Of a DNA stretch of 64,000 nucleotides, positions 7,324 through 14,225 are shown piece after piece. The notes below the pieces were generated by a model. The model was not told where the DNA came from. It made no database searches and saw only the letters and a list, made by a program, of their open reading frames with translations. The position numbers and the translations under genes were made by a program. Each line of letters opens with the position of its first letter. Positions within the stretch are counted from its first letter, which is position 1. Source of the stretch: Dryocola clanedunensis_A (GTDB lineage Bacteria > Pseudomonadota > Gammaproteobacteria > Enterobacterales > Enterobacteriaceae); NCBI GenBank assembly GCA_038405435.1, contig JBBYHZ010000012.1. One strand, written 5' to 3'.

Positions 7324-8724
7324 ATGAACGAGACGCTGGACAGCAAATCATCGGCCAAAGCCGCTGAGTCGCGGGTTTACAGTAAGATCACGCGACGCCT
7401 GATTCCCTTTTTAATCCTCTGCTACTTCTTCGCCTACCTGGATCGCGTTAACGTCGGCTTCGCCAAGCTGCACATGCAGGATGCGCTGAGCTTCAGCGAC
7501 ACGGTCTACGGGCTGGGGGCCGGGATTTTCTTTATCGGCTACTTTCTGTTTGAGATGCCGAGCAACCTGCTGATGCAGCGCTTCGGCCCCCGCTTCTGGA
7601 TAGCCAGAATTATGGCAACCTGGGCGGTGCTCTCCGCAGGCATGATGTTTGTCACCACGCCAACGCAGTTCTACGTCGTGCGCTTCCTGCTGGGCGTGGC
7701 GGAAGCGGGCTTCTTCCCCGGCATCGTGTTTTATCTCACGCTGTGGTTCCCGTCATGGCGTTCGGCCCGCACGCTCGGGCTGTTTATCCTCGTCACCCCG
7801 CTTTCCACCATCATCGGCAGCCCGCTTTCGGGCCTGATCCTCAAGCTGTTTGAGGACGTCGGCGGCCTGCATAACTGGCAGTGGCTGTTCCTGGTGGAAG
7901 CCGTTCCGTCGTTCCTGCTGGCCTTCGTGGTGCTGCGCTACCTGGATAACGACGTGAAATCCGCCAGATGGCTGAGCGACGCAGAAAAGCAGATTGTCTT
8001 TGACGACCTGCGCAAAGATGCCGTCAACCGCGAACGGGCCAACCGGGGCAAGGTGGACAGCAGCCTGAAGGGCATGCTCGCTAACGGCTACGTCTGGCTG
8101 CTGGCGCTGGTGTTCTTCAGCTTTAACATCGGCTACTACGGCATCAACTTCTGGCTGCCGTCGATTATCAAAAGCTCCGGCGTGAACGACGATTTCTACA
8201 TCGGCCTGCTCGCCGCCCTGCCCTACATCTTTGGCGCGGCCTTTATGGTGTGGAACAGTCGCCACTCCGACCTGAAGCAGGAGCGCCGCTGGCATATCGC
8301 CATTCCGGCCCTGATTGGCTGCGTTGGCCTTGCATTAAGCGCTTATTGCAGCGGCTCCACCTTCTGGATGATGGCGTGGATCTGCGTGGCAATGTCCGGC
8401 ACCCTGGCGCTGATCCCTACTTATATCAGCCTGCCCGGCGCCCTGCTTTCCGGCACGGCCGCCGCCGCCGGGATCGCCTTCGTCAATTCCGTGGGTAACC
8501 TGGCGGGCTTCTTTGGCCCAACTGTGCTGGGCTGGCTGAAAGATACCACCGGGCGCACCGACCTCGGCCTGTACATTCTGGCAGGCTTCCTGCTGCTCTG
8601 CGCCCCGCTGATTCTGGCCCTGCCGGCCCGTCTCGCTAACCCGAAAAAAGTTATCGCTGTCCCTGAACAGAACACCGCGCAGCCTGACGCTGCACACCCT
8701 GACAATGCGGCTCTTCGCCGCTAA
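7324..8724 (+). CDS. MFS transporter, anion:cation symporter (ACS) family
   Basis: 466 aa, 12 predicted TM segments. The N-terminal RLIPFLILCYFFAYLDRVNVGFA and GAGIFFIGYFLFEMPSNL are signatures of the ACS family, which includes galactonate (DgoT), glucarate, tartrate and rhamnogalacturonide carriers. It probably imports the aldonate or a related sugar acid for the same pathway, giving the cluster separate entry routes for sugar and sugar acid. It has a good ribosome site (GGAGAAAG) and is followed after 17 bp by the dehydratase. Exact substrate is unknown. Confidence 0.82.
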   Translation: MNETLDSKSSAKAAESRVYSKITRRLIPFLILCYFFAYLDRVNVGFAKLHMQDALSFSDTVYGLGAGIFFIGYFLFEMPSNLLMQRFGPRFWIARIMATWAVLSAGMMFVTTPTQFYVVRFLLGVAEAGFFPGIVFYLTLWFPSWRSARTLGLFILVTPLSTIIGSPLSGLILKLFEDVGGLHNWQWLFLVEAVPSFLLAFVVLRYLDNDVKSARWLSDAEKQIVFDDLRKDAVNRERANRGKVDSSLKGMLANGYVWLLALVFFSFNIGYYGINFWLPSIIKSSGVNDDFYIGLLAALPYIFGAAFMVWNSRHSDLKQERRWHIAIPALIGCVGLALSAYCSGSTFWMMAWICVAMSGTLALIPTYISLPGALLSGTAAAAGIAFVNSVGNLAGFFGPTVLGWLKDTTGRTDLGLYILAGFLLLCAPLILALPARLANPKKVIAVPEQNTAQPDAAHPDNAALRR

Positions 8725-8741
8725 GAAAAGAGACTGAAATT

Positions 8742-10448
8742 ATGAGTGGATGTGGAGGATGTGCCAGCTGTGGCACGCATTTCAACCCAATCCTTGAAGG
8801 TGACGACGGCGCGCTGAAACGTGCGCTGTACAAATCAATGGGCCACAGCGACGAGCAGCTTCGCCGCCCGGTGATTGCCGTGGTGAACAGCTACACCAAC
8901 GCGACGGCGGGACACGCCAATCTTAACGAGCTGACGGCCAAAGTGCTGGAGGGTATTGAAGAGGCGGGCGGCGTCGGCATGGTCTTTGGCACCATTGCCC
9001 CGTGCGATGGCATCGCCGAAGGCCACTTAGGTATGCGCTATATTCTCGCCGCTCGCGAGGTGATTACCGCCTCCATTGAAGTGATGATGCGCGCCCACCG
9101 TTTCGACGGCATGGTGCTGCTTGGCTCCTGCGACAAAATCGTTCCGGCGATGCTGATGGCCGCCGCGCGGCTGGATATCCCGGCGATTATGGTCAACGGT
9201 GGGCCAATGTATCCCGCTGAATACAAAGGTAAACACTGGGACGGCAATATCGTCACCGAGGCCATCGGCTGGAAAAAACGCGGCGAAATCACCGAAGAAG
9301 AGTTCGCGCACATCGAGAACATTGCCGAGCCGGGGCCGGGCTCCTGCACCATGTACGGCACCGCGAACACCATGTGCTGCATCGGTGAAGTGCTGGGCAT
9401 GAGCCTGCCGGGCAGCAGCACCCTGCCCGCCGTCTCGCAGGAGCGTCGCGAATGCGCCGTGGAAACGGGCCGTCAGGCCGTCAGGCTGGTGCTGGACGGG
9501 GTTAACGCTCGCCAGATTATCACGCCGGAATCTATCCGCAACGCGATGGTTTATCTGCTGGCGACCGGCGGCTCCACGAACGCGATCCTACATTTGCAGG
9601 CCATTTACTATGAGGCCGAGCTGGGCCATTTGCCGCTCTCCGCGTTTGATGAGCTCAGCCATCATGTGCCGCTGGTTGCCTCACTTTATCCGGCCTCCGA
9701 GCACGATATGATCGACTTCTGGGAGGCGGGCGGCGTGCGGGCCGTGGAGTATGAAATCAGCAGGCTGATGAATCTGGATGCGCTGACGGTCGCGGGCAAA
9801 ACCAAGCGCGAGCTGCTCGCCCAAACGCAGCGAAGCTGCCGCCCGGAAGTCATCCATACGCTTGCTATCCCGGTACGTAACGAAGCGGGCGTAGCCGTAC
9901 TTCACGGCAATTTATCTCCGCTCGGCTGCGTGGTGAAACCTGCCGCCGTGCCGGAGAATCTAATGGTGTTCCGTGGCCCGGCCGTTGTCTTTAACAGCGA
10001 GCAGGAGTCCGTGGACGCGATAATGTCCGGTCAGATCCAGCCGGGCAGCGTGCTGGTGCTGCGCTACGAGGGGCCAAAAGGCGGGCCGGGAATGCCGGAG
10101 ATGTATAAGCCGATGAAATCACTCGAGGGGATGGGCCTGTCCGATACCTGCGCGCTGATCACCGACGGGCGTTTCTCCGGCTCTAACCGCGGCCTGTTCG
10201 TCGGGCATATCTCGCCGGAAGCGGTGGACGGCGGCGAGCTGGGCCTCGTGGAAGACGGCGATGAAATATCCATAGATATCCCAACGCGTTTGCTGACCCT
10301 GCACGTCAGCGAAGCCGAGCTGGCGGCCCGGCGCGAAAACTGGAAGCCGGTAAACAAAGAGGTTCCGCGCGGCTTCCTGCGGTTATATCGCCGCTGGGCG
10401 CTACCTGCTGCGCAAGGTGCAGTACTGGCGGACAGGGAGGAAGACTGA
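8742..10448 (+). CDS. IlvD/Edd-family sugar-acid dehydratase
   Basis: 568 aa, iron-sulfur dehydratase that removes water from 2,3-dihydroxy acids to give 2-keto-3-deoxy acids. Cluster and active-site residues are visible: C130-D131-K132 (GSCDKIVPAM) and C202 in GPGSCTMYGTANTM. The first cluster cysteine of the 2Fe-2S sugar-acid dehydratases (in the PCN motif) is replaced by TAGH, as in E. coli-type IlvD. The N-terminus has an extra cysteine-rich start with C4, C7 and C10. Context points to an aldonate dehydratase replacing DgoD rather than branched-chain amino acid synthesis. The stop overlaps the next start by 1 bp (TGATG). Confidence 0.85.
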   Translation: MSGCGGCASCGTHFNPILEGDDGALKRALYKSMGHSDEQLRRPVIAVVNSYTNATAGHANLNELTAKVLEGIEEAGGVGMVFGTIAPCDGIAEGHLGMRYILAAREVITASIEVMMRAHRFDGMVLLGSCDKIVPAMLMAAARLDIPAIMVNGGPMYPAEYKGKHWDGNIVTEAIGWKKRGEITEEEFAHIENIAEPGPGSCTMYGTANTMCCIGEVLGMSLPGSSTLPAVSQERRECAVETGRQAVRLVLDGVNARQIITPESIRNAMVYLLATGGSTNAILHLQAIYYEAELGHLPLSAFDELSHHVPLVASLYPASEHDMIDFWEAGGVRAVEYEISRLMNLDALTVAGKTKRELLAQTQRSCRPEVIHTLAIPVRNEAGVAVLHGNLSPLGCVVKPAAVPENLMVFRGPAVVFNSEQESVDAIMSGQIQPGSVLVLRYEGPKGGPGMPEMYKPMKSLEGMGLSDTCALITDGRFSGSNRGLFVGHISPEAVDGGELGLVEDGDEISIDIPTRLLTLHVSEAELAARRENWKPVNKEVPRGFLRLYRRWALPAAQGAVLADREED

Positions 10449-11353
10449 TGCAAAAGCACTATGCGGCGCAGGATATCATCGGCGTTAACCCGATAACCGC
10501 CATGCCGTTTACCGCCAGCGGTGAAATCGATGAGGCGAGCCTGATTCGCCTGCTGGAACATCTGGCGGACAGCGGCGCGCAGGGCACCACCCTGTTTGGC
10601 ATCGCCAGCGAATTCCCCAAGCTGGACGACCACGAGCGCGATCGGCTGGCGCAGATTTTTGTCACTACGCTTGCGGGCAGCCCGCTTTACCGTGCGATGT
10701 CCGTCACCGATCACAGTACGGAGCTGGCGGTAAAGCGCGCTCGCCGGTATGCCAGCCTTGGGGCGGATGCTCTGATGCTGCTACCGCCTTTCTTCCTGCA
10801 ACCTGGCCCGCAGGCAATTCAGGAGCATATTTTTGCGGTGCTCGAAGCGGTGGATATTCCGGTAATGGTGCAGTATGCACCGGGAGAAACCGGCCTGGCT
10901 ATTACTCCGGAGCAGCTGGCAGCGGTCGCCGCCCGCTATCCCCATGCCGTTTTCAAAATCGAATGTAACCCGCCGGTAGACTACACCCGCGAGTTTCTGG
11001 CTAAGGCACCGCAGGCCAGCGTGCTTAACGGCTATGCCGGGCTGTATATGCTGCAAATGCTCGAAGCGGGCGGCAAGGGCGTGATGCCGGGCTGCTCGTT
11101 TACCGAGGTCTACGTGCGGATTTATCGCCACTGGCTTCAGGGGGAGCAGCAGCAGGCCGAAGTGCTTCACACCGCGCTGCTGCCGTACATCCAGCGCTGG
11201 ATGAGCCACTGCGAATACATCATCCAGGCAGAGAAAACGATTCTGATGCGGCGCGGGATCATTGCCAGCGACTACTGCCGCAGGCCGGGCTGGGCGCTTA
11301 CCGCCGAAGACAGCCTGTTTATCGATAAATTTATCGCCGACTTCCAACTATAA
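10448..11353 (+). CDS. DapA/NanA-family aldolase or dehydratase
   Basis: 301-aa TIM-barrel enzyme of the dihydrodipicolinate synthase/N-acetylneuraminate lyase family. The Schiff-base lysine is K170 (AVFKIECNP) and the catalytic tyrosine Y143 (VQYAPGETG). The usual GTTGE pyruvate-binding motif is altered to GIASE (residues 51-55). In this context it could cleave or dehydrate a 2-keto-3-deoxy sugar acid, in parallel with the kinase/aldolase route; such members include KDG aldolases and 2-keto-3-deoxy-arabinonate dehydratases. It is coupled to the dehydratase by a 1-bp overlap. True DapA is not expected here. Confidence 0.8.
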   Translation: MQKHYAAQDIIGVNPITAMPFTASGEIDEASLIRLLEHLADSGAQGTTLFGIASEFPKLDDHERDRLAQIFVTTLAGSPLYRAMSVTDHSTELAVKRARRYASLGADALMLLPPFFLQPGPQAIQEHIFAVLEAVDIPVMVQYAPGETGLAITPEQLAAVAARYPHAVFKIECNPPVDYTREFLAKAPQASVLNGYAGLYMLQMLEAGGKGVMPGCSFTEVYVRIYRHWLQGEQQQAEVLHTALLPYIQRWMSHCEYIIQAEKTILMRRGIIASDYCRRPGWALTAEDSLFIDKFIADFQL

Positions 11354-11359
11354 TTTTAA

Positions 11360-11380
11360 GGCTGCGGCCTGCCCGCAGCC
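11360..11380 (+). promoter_or_regulatory. Intercistronic stem-loop before the SDR gene
   Basis: A perfect 8-bp stem GGCTGCGG/CCGCAGCC (11360-11367 with 11373-11380), loop CCTGC, fills the 39-bp gap between the aldolase and SDR genes. It has no T-run, so partial attenuation or mRNA protection is more likely than termination. Confidence 0.5.
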
Positions 11381-11392
11381 ACCGAGGTTTCC

Positions 11393-12175
11393 ATGACAAA
11401 TCAAAACACAGCCCGAGTGGTTATCGTCACCGGCACCAGCCAGGGAATCGGCCACGCTATCGCACAAACCTATCTTAACAACGGCGATATCGTGATCGGC
11501 TGCGCCTTTTCACCCCTCAATAAAGCGCCGCTGGCCCAGAAAATGCTGGCCGAAAACCCGGAGCGCTACTTTTACTATTCGGTGGACGTCACCAGTACAG
11601 AAGCCATTAAGCAGTTCGTCAATGAGGTCGAGATCCTGTTTGGCCGCATAGACGTTGTTGTCTCCAACGCCGGGAAGAACGTCTTTAAGGGGATCGACTG
11701 CGAGGAGAGCGACTGGGCGCACAACTTTGATTTGAACCTGCGCTCCCACTGGTATCTGGCTAAATGCGCCCGCCCGGCGCTGCAAAAAAGCAAAGGCGTG
11801 ATCGTTATCATCACGTCCAACCATGCGTTTTCCACCATGCCGGGCTGCGCGCCTTACAATATCAGCAAACGCGCGCTGCTCTCGCTGGTGCAAAGCCTGA
11901 CTATTGAATGGGGTCCCGAGATCCGCACCGTGGGGATCGCCCCCGGCTTCATTGACACCGACGGCAACCAGACGTGGTTTGACTCCCACGCCGACGGCAA
12001 AGCCGCACGCGAGAAAACCATTAAAAAACACCCCGTAGGCCGGATTGGCCGCCCGGAAGAAGTCGGCGATCTTTGTTTGTTTTTAACCAGCGACAGGGCC
12101 GGGTTCATAGCGGGAACGACGATTGTGATGGACGGCGGGCGCAGCGCGATAATGCAGGACGAGGACGACGCTTAG
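11393..12175 (+). CDS. Short-chain dehydrogenase/reductase (SDR)
   Basis: 260-aa classical SDR. The Rossmann glycine motif TGTSQGIG (residues 13-20), SNAG (91-94) and the catalytic S142, Y155 and K159 (YNISK) are all present, so it should be an active NAD(P)-dependent enzyme. In this cluster the likely task is oxidation of a cyclic aldose at C1 to the lactone that the SMP-30 protein opens, or oxidation of an alternative sugar. It is the last gene of the + strand operon, with a terminator directly after it. Substrate is inferred from neighbours only. Confidence 0.85.
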   Translation: MTNQNTARVVIVTGTSQGIGHAIAQTYLNNGDIVIGCAFSPLNKAPLAQKMLAENPERYFYYSVDVTSTEAIKQFVNEVEILFGRIDVVVSNAGKNVFKGIDCEESDWAHNFDLNLRSHWYLAKCARPALQKSKGVIVIITSNHAFSTMPGCAPYNISKRALLSLVQSLTIEWGPEIRTVGIAPGFIDTDGNQTWFDSHADGKAAREKTIKKHPVGRIGRPEEVGDLCLFLTSDRAGFIAGTTIVMDGGRSAIMQDEDDA

Positions 12176-12177
12176 CA

Positions 12178-12206
12178 AAATGGGGAGCCGAAGCTCCCCA
12201 TTTAAA
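12178..12206. terminator. Bidirectional rho-independent terminator
   Basis: An 11-bp stem (12178-12188 with 12193-12203) closed by loop CGAA, flanked by A/T on both sides. It lies between the SDR gene and the converging ispH operon and can serve both. Confidence 0.75.
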
Positions 12207-12218
12207 ACTGGCAAAAAA

Positions 12219-12255
12219 GGTGGATGACGCTATCGCTTATCCCCCTTACGCCTAC
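12219..12255 (-). repeat. REP-like palindromic unit overlapping the ispH stop
   Basis: On the minus strand it starts GTAGGCGTAAGGGGGATAAG and ends GCGTCATCCACC, the layout of an enteric REP element. Its leading GTAGG contributes the TAG stop codon of ispH (12254-12252). Confidence 0.6.
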
Positions 12256-13199
12256 ACTTCTTTGGCATCGATACGCAGCTCGCGCGGCACTTCAAACACG
12301 ATGTTTTCTTCGCGTCCTGTCAGCTCGCGGGTTTCGCTGCCGCCCAGTTCACGCAGGCGGGCTAACACGTTCTGCACCAGCACATCCGGGGCGGACGCAC
12401 CGGCGGTAACGCCAACGCATTTCGCGCCGGTCACCCACTCTTCCTGAATGTCCGTCGCGTCGTCAATCAGATACGCCGCTTTCCCCATGCGCTGGGCAAG
12501 CTCCGCCAGGCGGTTGGAGTTAGAAGAGTTCTTCGAGCCGACCACCAGCACCACGTCCGCCTCGTCCGCCAGCGCGCGCACGGCTTCCTGACGGTTAGTG
12601 GTGGCGTAGCAGATATCGTCTTTGCGCGGCCCGATGATCTGCGGGAAACGGTTACGCAGCGCGTCAATCACTTCCGAAGTGTCATCGACCGACAGCGTGG
12701 TCTGGGTCATAAACGACAGCTTGCCTTCGTTTTTGACGTTCAGCCTGCTGACGTCCTCCGGCGACTCCACCAGGTACATGCCCCCTTTCGGGTTGCTGTA
12801 CTGGCCCATGGTGCCCTCCACTTCCGGGTGGCCGGCGTGGCCAATCAGAATGGACTCTTCACCACGGCGGCTGGCGCGCGCCACTTCCATGTGCACTTTG
12901 GTGACCAGCGGGCAGGTCGCATCGAATACCGTTAAATCACGGCCTTTGGCTTCGTTGCGCACCGCCTGGGAAACGCCGTGCGCCGAGAAGATCAGGATCG
13001 CGCCGTCCGGCACTTCGCTGATTTGCTCGATGAAAATCGCCCCGCGCTCGCGCAGGCTGTCCACCACGTAGCGGTTATGCACCACTTCATGACGAACGTA
13101 AATTGGCGCGCCGTAGATAGCCAGCGCGTTTTCCACAATGCTGATAGCGCGGTCGACCCCGGCACAGAAGCCGCGTGGGTTAGCCAACAGGATCTGCAT
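12252..13199 (-). CDS. ispH: 4-hydroxy-3-methylbut-2-enyl diphosphate reductase IspH
   Basis: Last enzyme of the MEP isoprenoid pathway, converting HMBPP to IPP and DMAPP with a 4Fe-4S cluster. Cluster cysteine C12 (PRGFCAGVDRA) and those in FDATCPLVTK and GAKCVGVTAGASAP are present, with the catalytic-loop TTNRQ. 315 aa against 316 in E. coli: the protein ends at V instead of the final D because a REP-like repeat begins at the stop codon. It overlaps the end of fkpB by 20 bp and is the distal gene of ribF-ileS-lspA-fkpB-ispH. Confidence 0.97.
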   Translation of the reverse strand: MQILLANPRGFCAGVDRAISIVENALAIYGAPIYVRHEVVHNRYVVDSLRERGAIFIEQISEVPDGAILIFSAHGVSQAVRNEAKGRDLTVFDATCPLVTKVHMEVARASRRGEESILIGHAGHPEVEGTMGQYSNPKGGMYLVESPEDVSRLNVKNEGKLSFMTQTTLSVDDTSEVIDALRNRFPQIIGPRKDDICYATTNRQEAVRALADEADVVLVVGSKNSSNSNRLAELAQRMGKAAYLIDDATDIQEEWVTGAKCVGVTAGASAPDVLVQNVLARLRELGGSETRELTGREENIVFEVPRELRIDAKEV

Positions 13200-13650
13200 T
13201 CAACGCCTCCAGTACCGGGTTAACTTCCAGCACTTCGATATCAAAATGAATGGTTTGCCCGGCGAGAGGATGGTTAAAGTCCACGGTGATGGAATCCCCG
13301 TTGACTTCGCGCACCACGCCCGGCATCTCGCTGCCATCCATTGCGGTAAAGAGCATAATCGCACCCGGCTCCGGCTCCCCCGCGTCGACGAATTCACGAC
13401 GGGAGAAATACTGGATCATGTCCGGGCTTGGAATACCAAACGCGGATTCCGGGGCCAGCGAAAACGCCTTTTTGTCGCCAGCCTTCAGGCCGACAAGCTG
13501 GTCTTCCATACCCGGCGACAGGGTTTCATCGCCAAGGGTGAAGAGCGCCGGTTTGCCGTTGTTACGGGTGGACTCGGCGGTGGAACCATCTTCGAGTTTC
13601 AGCGTGAAATGCACCAAAACGCGGCTGTTAGCTTGTACAGATTCAGACAT
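13180..13650 (-). CDS. fkpB: FKBP-type peptidyl-prolyl isomerase FkpB (SlpA)
   Basis: 156-aa cytoplasmic FKBP-type PPIase with an inserted-flap (SlyD-like) chaperone region, catalysing cis-trans proline isomerisation. VLVHFTLKLEDGSTAESTR at the start and the LAGQTIHFDIEVLEV end are the FKBP fold; FGIPSPDMIQYFSRREF is the flap. It is a few residues longer at the C-terminus than the E. coli protein and overlaps ispH by 20 bp. It sits between lspA and ispH, as in all enteric relatives. Confidence 0.95.
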   Translation of the reverse strand: MSESVQANSRVLVHFTLKLEDGSTAESTRNNGKPALFTLGDETLSPGMEDQLVGLKAGDKKAFSLAPESAFGIPSPDMIQYFSRREFVDAGEPEPGAIMLFTAMDGSEMPGVVREVNGDSITVDFNHPLAGQTIHFDIEVLEVNPVLEALNADPVG

Positions 13651-13655
13651 GCAGT

Positions 13656-13702
13656 AGAGCCTATTATTGTGGCGGGGGCGCTAACGCCTGCCCGCCCTAC
13701 AA
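13656..13702 (-). repeat. REP-like palindromic unit between lspA and fkpB
   Basis: On the minus strand it reads GTAGGGCGGGCAGGCGTTAG followed by GCGCCCCCGCCA, forming an imperfect hairpin like other REP units. It occupies most of the 74-bp gap inside the operon and may protect or attenuate the upstream mRNA. Confidence 0.5.
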
Positions 13703-13724
13703 ATCGAACGGCACGCGGGCCGGA

Positions 13725-14225
13725 TTATGCCGCTTTCTTCTTCCCGTCAGAGACGAAGAACCCTTCCAGCACAATCAGCGCCGCGCCGATACAGATTGCC
13801 GTATCGGCCAGGTTGAAGGTGGCAAAGTGCCAGTCGCCGACGTAGAAGTCGATCATGTCGACCACGAAGCCGTGCCAGAGCCTGTCGAACAGGTTGCCGA
13901 GCGCGCCGCCGATGATCAAAGCATAGGCGATATTGTTCAGCTTCTGGGTGGCTTTCGCGCGGTACATCAGCACCGCCAGCACCACGGAGATACCCACCGC
14001 AATGCCCGCGAAGAACCAGCGCTGCCAGCCGCCTTTATCCGCCAGGAAACTAAACGCCGCGCCGTAGTTACGGGCGTAGTGCAGGTTCAGCGACGGGAAC
14101 AGCGAGACGGTGTCCCCCAGCATGAAATGCTGGAGGATCAGGTACTTGCTGCCCAGATCGATGATTAACACCACGACCACCAGCCACAGCCAGCGCAGGC
14201 CGGTAGAAAGAATCGGTTTACTCAT
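13725..14225 (-). CDS. lspA: Lipoprotein signal peptidase LspA
   Basis: Inner-membrane aspartic protease (signal peptidase II) that cleaves prolipoproteins after diacylglyceryl modification. 166 aa with four TM segments; catalytic aspartates D123 (FVVDMIDFY) and D141 (FNLADTAI) are present, with NYGAAFSF another family block. The start overlaps the ileS stop by one base (TGATG), so translation is coupled. Confidence 0.97.
   Translation of the reverse strand: MSKPILSTGLRWLWLVVVVLIIDLGSKYLILQHFMLGDTVSLFPSLNLHYARNYGAAFSFLADKGGWQRWFFAGIAVGISVVLAVLMYRAKATQKLNNIAYALIIGGALGNLFDRLWHGFVVDMIDFYVGDWHFATFNLADTAICIGAALIVLEGFFVSDGKKKAA

Noticed and set aside
8742..10448. Housekeeping IlvD of branched-chain amino acid synthesis
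   Set aside because: Located in a sugar-acid operon away from the ilv genes, with lactonase, KDGal kinase and aldolases as neighbours.
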